Source: Turnera subulata (Eukaryota > Streptophyta > Magnoliopsida > Malpighiales > Passifloraceae). Taken from it: a DNA stretch of 64,000 nucleotides. This document shows positions 31,164-41,085 of the stretch, piece by piece. Numbering within the stretch: position 1 is the first letter of the stretch; every line of letters starts with the position of its first letter. The translations under genes were made by a program, and so were the position numbers. Location: assembly GCA_028386065.3 (NCBI GenBank), contig JAKUCV010004738.1:33273-97272 (forward strand), given 5' to 3'. A model generated the notes under the pieces. That model made no database searches. It worked only from the letters and a program-made list of their open reading frames with translations, and was not told the origin of the DNA.

Positions 31164-31400
31164 TGGTGCTCCCGAGTCAGTATCAAAGTCTGTATCATAA
31201 ATAAAATGGGAATCTGTTGTCCCCCACTACTTTGTTTTATGTCGTGTCAAGTTTGTGGTCATGCTACCACTCTGTAATGTCCTTCAATAATTGAGTCATT
31301 TAGTCATATAAGTTAGAATCAAAGAATATGTCCAGTCATCCAAATTTACTTTCTCAGTACACGTTGAATTCTTCAACTGAGCAATATGTTATGGAAATCC
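31164..31400 (+). mobile_element. Pararetrovirus control region start and movement-protein scrap
   Basis: 31164-31315 matches the start of the control regions. At about 31316 the sequence jumps to a piece of movement protein (matching 19831-19918, with small changes), and viral similarity ends near 31400. This marks the start of a fourth unit, mostly lost. Confidence 0.75.
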
Positions 31401-32110
31401 TTGGACTTTGTAAAACTTAAAACAATAAAAATAGTAATATTACCAAGAAGGCAAAACTACGGACCCTATTCCTAATTGGACTTATCTACTAGCTAGCTAA
31501 TTTAAATTTGTTGACATAACTATGTATGCACGGGATTATAGGAAAAGTAAAGGGAGTTTTCAAATCCATCCAATCAATAATGGAAAATATCATAATGATC
31601 CATGACGCATTCACCCGACTTTTTTTTTTTTGTCGAAACATTCAGCCGACTTAGCCACTAACTAAAAGATGACTAAAATAATTAATTGCAAACAATGATC
31701 TAGCCCACTTTACCCACAATTTTAATGGGCTGCATGTGCACCGAATTAACTAAATAGTCCCCTTAGCTAGACATGGCTGCATGAATTTATAAATTGACCA
31801 AACGTCCAAATTAATTTATTTGATTAATTAAATAATCAATCCAAAAGTTGATTTCAGCCCAAGCTTGACTCCTCCAATGTGTGCATATGCTTAAGCGTCA
31901 TTTTACGTTCTTCTTCAAGCTTGTTCTCCATCTCTTTTCAAACTTCTTGTGAGAACGGATTTTGGTCATGCCTCGGAAAGTGAGCTTTTGAAAGTGAGCT
32001 ATTGGCATGGCTGAATCGTCAATAACATTCTCACTCTTGACACCATTGCGTCCTCATGGTCGCCTTGGCGTGCATCATTCTTCAAGTTTCCAAATTCGCC
32101 TAGGTGACTT
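31401..32110 (-). mobile_element. Decayed gypsy LTR relic (probable)
   Basis: Resembles the pol-end part of the minus-strand LTR at 9700-10050: AGCCCAAGCTTGACTCCTCC near 31855 against a near match at about 9988, plus similar GGGCTGCATG text. No ends can be placed. Confidence 0.45.
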
Positions 32111-33030
32111 GCATCAATCGTTTTGCAGCTTGTTTTAAGAACACTAATCTACTAAAATGGTTCACGCACATAGTAATAACTAGAAGTAAGAACAGATAAA
32201 TATTTATATTATGTTTATCAAAGAAAAGAGGAAACAAAAATTAGGTCCCCGTCTGAAAAAACCTAAAAAAGTAGACAAAAGAATCAAGAAAACAATACCA
32301 AACCAATTTCCCAAGAAAAATGTACAATAATATGTTGCTTTTAATAATGAAGCTACACTACATCTGCCAACAGTTCATTAATGTCTAAAGGCTCATCATC
32401 AGAAAGTTCATCTTGCTCTTCCTCATTACAGATTCAAGGCTAGAACTCTTCCAACAATCAGTCATTTTTGTACTTCATAACTGAAGGCTCTCTAAATTGT
32501 AAGGCATGTTGGAAAGAAAAAGGCTTCTCCGTTCATGGTTCTGCTTGAAGCTTCCCACCCTAGGAACACTAATCATTGCGTATGGCTTATTGTGTTTACT
32601 GTTGGGAACTTCTTGTTGTGTTTATATCTACTTAGCAACTTATTTGGTTGAGATAAATAAGTTAATCAAACAACTTTGAATTTTTAATTACATTGGTAAA
32701 AACGTTTAGTATGTTCGACAAAAGATAGTAAATTGTGCAAGAAATTCTCTTTACATTGTAACTAAATAATTTAGAAAACTTATTTATTAGATTTAAAAAA
32801 TCGAAATCAATAATAAACATATACAATCCAATGCATATGATTTTGTAGCTTTTTTTTTATGAAAATATGATTTGGTCGTTATATTGATTTTATACCATAG
32901 AATCCCTATCATGTGTGAACTACAAAGTTTATTAGCCAAGAATATTGTCTATATGATTTGGTTTAATAGTACTTCACAAAAATTAACCAAAATCCCGTGT
33001 GTAACATGGAATAAATCATTCGGCGCCAAA
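32111..33030. other. Unassigned AT-rich DNA
   Basis: No frames, RNA genes or terminal repeats were recognised. Confidence 0.5.
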
Positions 33031-33043
33031 ACCTAAATGTAAC

Positions 33044-33330
33044 ATGGGTAGTTGCCTAGACATCTCCCTTTCAAGGAGGCAACGGGGATCCTACGGGGTG
33101 GAGACGATGGGTCGGTCCATGGATTTTCCTTCCTTTCTTTTGCCGCATTTCGCAATGTCACAAGACAAAAGTCAGAAATCCACTTTCATAGCTCTCGACG
33201 GACCATCTTTGTGTAAATAGAAGAAATTAAAGTATCTTGGTTTTCTCCTATGAATCGATCCGGGATTCCATTTCAATACTGACATATTGAATAAAAAAAT
33301 TCTGGCAAATTGTTGATTCGTCTGGTGTCT
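33044..33330 (+). other. Plastid-like fragment with part of trnE-UUC
   Basis: 33059-33089 (beginning GACATCTCCCTTTCAAGG) matches the anticodon arm, variable loop and start of the T arm of plastid tRNA-Glu(UUC) at about 29 of 31 bases, by memory. The acceptor stem is missing, so it is not a working tRNA gene. The following text (for example CTTTTGCCGCATTTCGC) also looks plastid-like but less surely. Confidence 0.45.
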
Positions 33331-33573
33331 AACTATATGATAAATTTTGAAATTGACTAGGTCGCGAATTTATGACATTCAAAAAATGAATAGATCATTG
33401 TCACACTCAGTCAAAATTTATGTTGTTTATTGTCTCGATACCTATAAATTTAATTTATTTAAATATATATTATTTAATTAAATAACTTTTACAATTAATT
33501 TTAACTTTATTTATAATCATTTTTATAACTATAACATTTACTTTCTATAATTTAAAATCTCATGAACTTTTTT
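33331..33573. other. AT-rich flank, no feature seen
   Basis: Low-complexity AT-rich DNA directly left of the chromovirus LTR. Confidence 0.5.
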
Positions 33574-36311
33574 TGAAGCGCCCCGACCCATATTTACTGT
33601 AACACAGTAAACACGTGCCGAAACTATTCTTATTGGTAGGGAATACAGTACAACAACCCGTATGTACAACTGAAAAACAAATACAACAACCATCACCCAA
33701 CACGGGTACCATTATTCAGCAGCTCACAGCTCACAATATATAACGACAACAGAGAAAAGAGCAAGCAACAGAGGCAGAGTGACAAACAGCCTCAAAGTCA
33801 TATGAACAAGCTAACACAGCAGCGGAAATATAATACAGCATCATATGCAACAGAACAGCAGCGGAAGACTTTATGCACATGCAACGGAGGTATGGATCCG
33901 GAGTCAGGTGGAGAAGAAAGCAGCAGCCATCGAACGTCGTACCTGAACTACGAAACAACTTAACCTACGGGATGAAACCCCGCAGGCGAGGGGTGAGTCC
34001 GAAGTGCTCACCGACGAAGGATAAACAGTGATATGCAGGCAACCATAATACTTAAAAGCAATCACAGACAAGCAACAACATATCTCAACAAACTGAGCCA
34101 AGACCAAAAGAATAATTATTATTGTTTCCAATTTTATCTTCCGGGCCCCCGTCACTAGACAAGCTAGGGTCGTACCAGGTTATCAATTAATTCCGGATGC
34201 TAGGTCAAAGAGAACCATACTATTCTTACCATACCGGGTTCAACAACCCAAAACCAGATATTTGGTATATCCAAACCACTGGGTATTCGGTATACCCCAA
34301 CCACAGGCATCAACATGCCAACCGGATATTCGGTATATCCGAACCACTGGGTATTCGGTATACCCCATCCACATGCATCAACATGTCAATCAAATCAAAT
34401 AACCAAACCAAGTAACCGACCTTAGCATCCCAAAATTAATTTTCAAACCATCGGGTCGTACCACTACTTTCCACATGACAATTATATCATCATCTCCTAT
34501 CAATTCCAACTTTCAATTTCCAATTTTCATTTCTCAATTATCCACAGTCAATAGTTCAACATCAAACTCAGCATAATATCCACAGAATCAATATCACAGT
34601 CCACTAATCACAACAGCAATAATCACAGCAATCGATAACCTACAGTGAATATTTCAGCAGTTCAATCAAACAACAAAGCACACAAGTATTACAGGCAACA
34701 TAACAAAGGTTATCCATCCTCACCTTAGCCGATTATCAATTATGGAAATGTCCAGCAAATTCCAAGTCCGGTTTCTCAGCAAATTGCTCGTTATCAACTC
34801 CTATATCAATCAAATATTATGCACACATAAGATGATATGCAAATGCCATGCTAATACTGTGTACCGGAAAAATAAATACTGACTCGTCTCGGTTACTCCC
34901 CCTGTTAATTTTCCATTATCATCATCATTCACCATTTATTTTAAGTGTCAAAATACCTTTCTATACTTAGACTTATACCCGGATATTATTCCGGTATTTT
35001 ATTACCTTGATAATACCTTTTTCCGAAAATTTAATCCATAAGTATGTACTTTCCAAAATATTATTTTCACAAATATTCTCCCTAAAATTATTTCCCAAAA
35101 TTTTCCTTCCCATAATTATATTTTCCAGAATTATTCTTTTTCCCAGATTTTATTATTTTTTTTTTTAAAGGCCTGGGCCAATTAGTGTCAAACCCCACCT
35201 ACCACATGGGCTTAACCCAAGCCCCTTTCAGGAGCCCAGGCGTCAACCCACACGGTAGGCTCAGCAACACATCAGCCCATCCAAGCCAAAACCCAAACTC
35301 CAAGCCCAACTGGTTCAAACCCAAAGTAATCAGCCCAAAACCCATCTGACCCAATTCTCATCACGCGGGTCGACCCGACCCACCCGTCATTGAACGGGTC
35401 ACGTCTTCCTCAAATCTACTCACCTATCGCGGCGGCGACGTTGACGCGGGGCGGCAGAACGTGGCGCGGGGGAGACGACTGCAGGGTGCAACTCGGCGGC
35501 AGTGAGCATAGAACGGAGGAGACGGCGCCAGTGTCGGTAGCAGCAGGCGAGAAGGGCTCTGGCGAGAGAGACCGGCGGCGAGGCGAGTTCACTCTGGTCG
35601 GGTTTGTCTCGTCTGGACAGCCACGGCGGCTCGTGGTGGCGACGAGTGAGGAAGCTGAAGATGGTGGTGGTGGCGAGTGGTGGCGAGGCCTGGCTGGTGG
35701 TGACGGATGCTCGGGTTCACGGGCGGCGGTGGTGTGGTGGAAGAAAAGAAAAGAAATGGAAAGGAAGGGAAGATGACGTGGCAGTGGGTTGTGTGTTTCC
35801 TGTTTTTTTTTTCTCTTTCTGGTTCAGGTTTGCAGTAGGAAAATAGTTGGCAGAGTTGAGTTTTTGCAGGGAAAGAAGAGAAGAGATGGTGATGGTGGCG
35901 ATGAGGTGCACTGGGAAGGCAGAAGAAAAATAATTTTATAGGCAGCAAAATCACTGGTAAGTCACAAGCATAACAGGTAGAGGCGGCTGAATAATTGAAC
36001 GTCAATTATGCAGTTACTATGCTGCATGTGAAGTGTGACCCGCCTGGACCAGAAAATATCCAATATACCCACTTATCTTTATTTCTGGTCCGATAAATCG
36101 AGGATAAACCCGACTTTCTGAAGATTTCTGGACCCGGAAAAATCCCAACTTTGGTCCGTAAAATCCGCGGAAAAATCCCAAACGTGGGACAATGCTCGGT
36201 TTCGGAATCCAAAGCTCGATTTACCATAATTTAATTACCCAAGAATAAAATCAATGGTAAATTACTGTAAATTAACTTAAACAATCCCACTTTTTTACCT
36301 GGGCTGTTACA
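33574..36311 (-). mobile_element. 3' LTR of chromovirus (2,738 bp)
   Basis: Ends TGTAACAG (36311) and CGCTTCA (33574) on the minus strand. It contains a short repeat cluster (34245-34385), an AT-rich part and a GC-rich block (35370-35770). It differs from the 5' LTR by many substitutions and small indels, for example extra bases near 35580. Confidence 0.92.
34245..34385. repeat. Palindromic GGTATACC-type repeats in the LTR
   Basis: GGTATTCGGTATACCCCA and GATATTCGGTATATCC units alternate here and again in the other LTR (41760-41900), spaced by CAGGCATCAACATGCCAA. The unit is about 70 bp, present twice per LTR. Confidence 0.75.
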
Positions 36312-36350
36312 GCCTACCCACCTTAAAAGAATTTCGTCCCCGAAATTCAC
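36312..36350 (-). other. Polypurine-tract region of chromovirus
   Basis: On the minus strand the conserved TTTCGGGGACGAAATTC is followed by TTTTAAGGTGGGTAGGC and then the LTR. The purine tract looks degraded (AAGGTGGG). Confidence 0.65.
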
Positions 36351-37084
36351 TCCGAAGCTGTGAACAAGTGCGGATACTGAGAACGCATATGCTCCTCGAC
36401 TTCCCACATAGACTCGTTCACAGAGTGCTTGCTCAACTTAGCCTTTACCATCGGAATAACTCGGTTCCTCAACTTTCTGACTTCCCGGGCAAGAATCTGC
36501 TCTGGCGACTCTGTATACGTAAGATCCTCTGCGACCTCAACATCTGCTGTAGTAACCACATGGCTCGGATCTGATCTGTACCTCCTCAACATGGAGACAT
36601 GGAACACGTCGTGAATCCGTGACAACTCCTCTGGCAAAGATAATTTGTACGCCAAGGGTCCAACCCTTTCCGCGATCTCATACGGTCCGATGTACCTGGG
36701 ACTCAGTTTCCCTCTTTTCCCGAATCTGATTACACCCTTCCAAGGCGCAACTCAGAGGAAAACTCTTTCTCCCACCTGGTACTCCATCTCACGACGATGC
36801 TTATCGGCATAGCTCTTCTGTCGGTCCTGTGCTGCTCTCATACTCTGCTTAACTATCTGAATCTTGTCAACTGTCTGCTTAACCAAGTCTGGACCAACGA
36901 TCAAACGAAGACCTTCATCCCAACAAACTGGACTTCGGCACTTTCTTCCGTAAAGAGCTTCGAACGGTGGCATGCCAATACTGGAATGATAACTGTTGCT
37001 GTAGGCAAACTCCGCTAAAGGCAAATACTGATCCCAACTCCCACTGAAGTTAAGAGCACAAGCCCTTAGCATATCTTCCAATGT
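36347..37084 (-). pseudogene. Chromovirus integrase C-terminus with chromodomain
   Basis: 36752-37081 carries TLEDMLRACALNF-type core end (FAYSNSYHSSIGMPPFEALY, CRSPVCWDE). After a TGA near 36750 come GPLAYKLSLPEELSRIHDVF, FHVSMLRRYRSDPSHVV and a chromodomain-like segment (LTYTESPEQILAREVRKLRN, then WEVEEHMRSQYPHLF). Chromodomains of this class direct insertion to particular chromatin. The frame ends at 36347, close to the LTR. Confidence 0.87.
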
Positions 37085-37981
37085 CTAAATAGTCCTCTCC
37101 GACTGTCCGTCTGTCTGAGGATGAAAAGCGGTACTGAAACTCAACTTCGTACCCAAAGCTGCTTGCAAACTCTTCCAGAACCGTGATGTGAACCTCGGAT
37201 CTCTATCTGAGACTATGGACTTAGGAATTCCATGTAGCCTCACAATTTCTGCAACATACTGCTTCGCCAACTTATCCAAGGTGTCTGTCTGTCGAATGGG
37301 AAGAAAATGGGCTGATTTTGTAAATCGGTCAACGATAACGCAAATAGCATCATGCTGTCTCCGAGTCAACGGTAATCCGACCACAAAATCCACAGTGATC
37401 ATCTCCCATTTCCATTCTGGCACTGTCAACGATCTCATCTTCCCAGCTGGAGCCTGATGCTCAGCTTTCACTTGCTGACAGGTGATACACTTAGCAACAT
37501 ATTCAACTACGTCTTTTTTCATGCGTGGCCACCAAAAATGACTCCTCAAATTCTGATGCATCTTGGTGCTTCTAGGGTGCACAACATAAGGCGTCATATG
37601 TCCCTCTTCCAGAATCTGACTGCGTAGGTCACCAACACTGGGTACACATAGACGTTTTCCCAGCATCAGTGCACTATCCTCGGCTATGTGGAACTTATCT
37701 TCCTTTCCACTGCGGACTGCTTCCTTCAGCTTGATCATATCGGGATCTCCATCTTGTAACTCCATAATCCAGCCTCTCAGGTTAGACTTGACTTCAATAT
37801 GTGTCAACAAAGCTCCCGTCTCATCAACTGACAAGTCAACTCCCATCTTCCTTAACTCGATAAGAGAGGATATCGAGTAGGTCGTGGAAGCATCTTCTGG
37901 TTGTCTCCGGCTCAAAGCATCAGCTACAACATTAGCTTTTCTAGGGTGATACTCAATAGTACAATCATAATCATTCAGCAA
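37085..37981 (-). pseudogene. Chromovirus RNase H end and integrase core
   Basis: 298 codons are open: YDCTIEYHPRKANVVADALS closes RNase H; the integrase HHCC zinc site (HPRSTKMHQNLRSHFWWPRM, CITCQQVKAEH) and core (WEMITVDFVVGLP, SIVSDRDPRFTSRFW, HPQTDGQSERT) follow. A TAG at 37087-37085 then cuts the frame where a Gln is expected. The catalytic Asp and Glu residues are present. Confidence 0.9.
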
Positions 37982-38870
37982 CTCAAACGTCTTTGTCGCA
38001 AGTTGAGCTCCTTCTGAGTCATGATGTACTTGAGACTCTTATGATCCGTGAAAATCCGGCATCTCTCTCCAAACAAATAATGTCGCCAAATCTTCAAAGC
38101 AAGGATCACTGCGGCCATCTCTAAATCATGTGTCGGATAATTCTTCTCATGCAGCCTCAACTGTCTCGAAGCATAGGCAATCACTCGGCCTTCTTGCATC
38201 AGAACTGCTCCCAAACCAAGACCTGAAGCATCGCAAAATAACACGTACTCCACTCCTGGCTTAGGTACTGTCAAAACTGGCGCTGATGTCAACTTCTTCT
38301 TCAGTTCATCAAAACTCTTCTGGCAGGCATCACTCCAAAAAAATGCTTGGTCTTTCTTCAACAGCTTGGTCATAGGACTAGCTATCAAAGAAAATCCCTC
38401 GATGAATCTCCGGTAATATCCTGCAAGGCCAAGAAAACTTCTGACTTCTGGTACCGTCTTGGGCGACTCCCACTCTAGAACAGCTTTTACTTTGGCAGGG
38501 TCAACCTTAATCCCATCCCCGGATACAACATGTCCAAGGAATGCTACTTCTTCAAGCCAGAACTCGCACTTGCTGAACATGGCATACAACTTTTTTTCTC
38601 GCAACCTCTGCAGTACTACCCTCAGGTGCTCTTCATGTTCTTCCCTGTTCTTGGAGTATATCAGAATATCGTTGATGAAGACTACCACAAACTTATCCAA
38701 GAACTCGTTCAGGACCAAGTGCACAAGCACATGAAAACTGCAGGTGCATTGGTCAAGCCAAAAGGAACCACTGTGAACTCAAAGTGACCGTACCGAGTGC
38801 GGAAGGCTGTCTTCGGTATGTCCTTCTCTGCAATCTTGACTTGGTGATATCCAGACCGAAGATCAAGGAA
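37975..38870 (-). pseudogene. Chromovirus RT end and RNase H
   Basis: 38730-37975 is open: [20 protein letters not shown] shows the catalytic box as FIND instead of F/Y-x-DD, so one catalytic Asp is lost. Then come [20 protein letters not shown] and RNase H ([40 protein letters not shown]). A frameshift near 38860 separates it from the RT start, and another near 37980 separates it from integrase. Confidence 0.9.
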
Positions 38871-39676
38871 AACATGGCAGCTCCCTGTAACTGATCGAAA
38901 AGATCATCAATCCTGGGGAGCGGATACTTGTTCTTCACCGTCACTTTGTTCAACTGGCGGTAGTCCACACACATTCGCAAACTGCCATCTTTCTTCTTCA
39001 CAAATAGAACTGGTGATCCACAAGGTGATGTACTAGGTCTGATGAAACCTTTCTCTAATAGCTTATCTAACTGTTTCTTCAACTCCTGGAGTTCTGTCGG
39101 TGCTATCTGGCATGGTGCCATCAAAATAGGTGCCACCCCGGGCATCAAGTCGATAGTGTACTCAACTTCCATGTCAGGTGGCAATCCTGGTAGATCCTCT
39201 AGAAATACATCTGGAAACTCTCTGACAACTATGATGTCCCACAAAACTGGAGTCTGAACGTCTTCGCCCTTGATGTGAGTCAACAAGGCATCTGGACCAT
39301 GCGACTTCATTCCGACATCCTGGTTAGCAGAGATACTACATGTAGTAGCAACTCTCCCATTACCTGTCAACAGAACCTGTCGTCCACCATCGAAAGTCAA
39401 CAACATTTCCTTGGTTCGACAGTTTACCAAAGCACTGTACCTCGACAACCAATCCATCCCTAGAAAAATATCAAAACCTCCCATGTTCATCACAACCAAC
39501 CGTGCAAGAAAAACCTCATTATCGTACGAAAGAGAAACGTCTCTGCACACATGGGTTAATCTGACCACTATACCCGCAGGTAACCTAACCCACATCGGAC
39601 AAGTTAAATTTTCTTCCGTACAGTTATGTTGTGTTGCAAAACTTTGCGACAAAAGAATGTGTAGCATCAGGATCAA
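38753..39676 (-). pseudogene. Chromovirus protease end and RT start
   Basis: Contains [20 protein letters not shown] (protease end), the linker [20 protein letters not shown], and RT blocks [20 protein letters not shown] and [20 protein letters not shown]. The frame goes wrong inside the catalytic [16 protein letters not shown] block near 38870, where some bases are missing. Confidence 0.9.
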
Positions 39677-40966
39677 TCAAAGTATATGTAGTACTACCAA
39701 AGACTGCAAAAGTACCTGCTATGACATCGACATTCTCTGGGTCCTCATCAGCAGTGATAACGAATGCTCTTGGCACAGCTGCACTCTGATTCATGGCTGA
39801 CTGGGTCCTTGCAGGAACAGCTCCACGTCCTCGGCCTCGGCCAACTCTAGAACCACTAGGAACACTGGCAACTGAAGCTTGCACTATCTGAGTAGGTGCT
39901 GTACCTCCAGATCTTCCCAACTTGGGATAAGCATATCGATAGTGCTCAACTTCGTTACACTCATAGCACCTTACCTGAGACAGAGGAAGTCTCGGGCGTG
40001 TATCCCCAGATGAAGTCCCTCCAGACTGAGTCTAAGAACTGCCTCGGTTGTAGGTATTGTTGTTCCATCCACGTCCCTGACTCACTGGCATAGAGCGGCT
40101 CTGTCCATACCCTGATCGGTTAGCAGGTGTCTGGAACCTCTTGTTTTGTCCCCCAGAACTCTGTACAGCTTGTCTCTTACGGATCTCCTGTTGCTCTTTC
40201 TCATTATTCAACCAAATATTCTCAGCTCTCAGGGCATCTGTCAGCATGTCCTGGTAAGTCTCATAGACCTTGCATCCCATAACTGTCTGTATGCCAGATC
40301 GAAGGCCATCCCAGAAACGTTTACATCTGGCCTCCGGAGTAGCTATAAACTCACTCGCATAGATGGATAAGCGGTTGAACTTGATCTCATACTCATTGAC
40401 CGTCTGATCCGGTCCCTGTTTTTGTCCCAGAAACTCGCGTCTCAGCTGATCCTAGTATGCCTCAGAAACAAACTTCCTTCGGAACATCTCCATGAACTGG
40501 TTCCACGGTATAGTGATAGGTTTCGGCAAGTCCCTGGTGGTAGACTCCCACCAATCAACGGCATCGCCTCGGAACATGGCAGCGGCGTATCTGGCCCACC
40601 TGTCATTCCTGCATGTCAGCCTCAGCATAACCCTGTTCATCTGTCTGAGCCACCGATCAGCATCCTGTGGTGTAGTGACACCAGTGAAAACCTCAGCCCC
40701 AAGCTTTTCCAGCTTCATATACACTGGATCCTCTACAGGTCCCTGGTTTTCTTATTCCCGAGCTTTCATAGCATCGATACGGGCATCTCTAGCATCTTGC
40801 CTTTGCAGAATCTGAGTTACCACATTTAACATCTGCGTAGGGTCTCCCAAAGGAACATTCGCAGGGTGTTCCGGACCTCCCGCAACTTGCTGCGGTTGAT
40901 CTACCGATACCTGATCGTCATCTAGGTGAACTCCAGCATGCTGATTCCCTCCAACCGGATTCATTC
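39624..40966 (-). pseudogene. Chromovirus gag and protease start
   Basis: One ancestral frame runs from the ATG near 40964 through gag (YMKLEKLGAEVFTGVTTPQD, RWLRQMNRVMLRLTCRNDRW, YETYQDMLTDALRAENIWLN) to the protease segment [17 protein letters not shown]. Stops at about 40752, 40452 and 40032 interrupt it, and a frameshift near 39650 ends it. In relatives the protease reads DPGATHSF; here the Gly has become Asp. A knuckle-like C...C..H region near 39950 is not clearly intact. Confidence 0.85.
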
Positions 40967-41071
40967 GTACCTATATGAGAATGTATATGTATGCATATCA
41001 TATCATGAGAAATCTTATGCACAAACAAGCAATCATGCAATCACATTCATGTCCCTAATGACCTACTGCCT

Positions 41072-41082
41072 GCTCGCTACCA
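41072..41082 (-). other. Primer-binding site of chromovirus
   Basis: TGGTAGCGAGC on the minus strand, three bases from the LTR end. Confidence 0.6.
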
Positions 41083-41085
41083 AAC

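Larger units (their letters stand above)
11686..31400 (+). mobile_element. Endogenous pararetrovirus tandem array (Caulimoviridae)
   Basis: Three head-to-tail copies share one domain order: control region, movement protein, coiled-coil linker, coat with CCHC knuckle, aspartic protease, RT, RNase H, then a C-terminal region. There is no integrase, which separates this from Ty3/gypsy elements. A 30K-type movement protein at the N-terminus of one polyprotein suggests a petuvirus- or florendovirus-like member. From control region to control region, copy C measures about 6.72 kb once the 5,355 bp of gypsy insertion and target repeat are removed; copy B is 4.83 kb. All copies carry stops and frameshifts. 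Confidence 0.88.

Noticed and set aside
33059..33089. Functional tRNA-Glu gene
   Set aside because: The acceptor stem and the first third of the tRNA are missing.
35390..35776. 128-codon plus-strand frame in the chromovirus 3' LTR
   Set aside because: Low-complexity Gly/Arg/Glu translation of the same GC-rich block; shortened and altered in the other LTR.
36006..36311. 73-codon frame near the chromovirus LTR end
   Set aside because: Lies inside the LTR start, with no match to known proteins; the other LTR has it disrupted.
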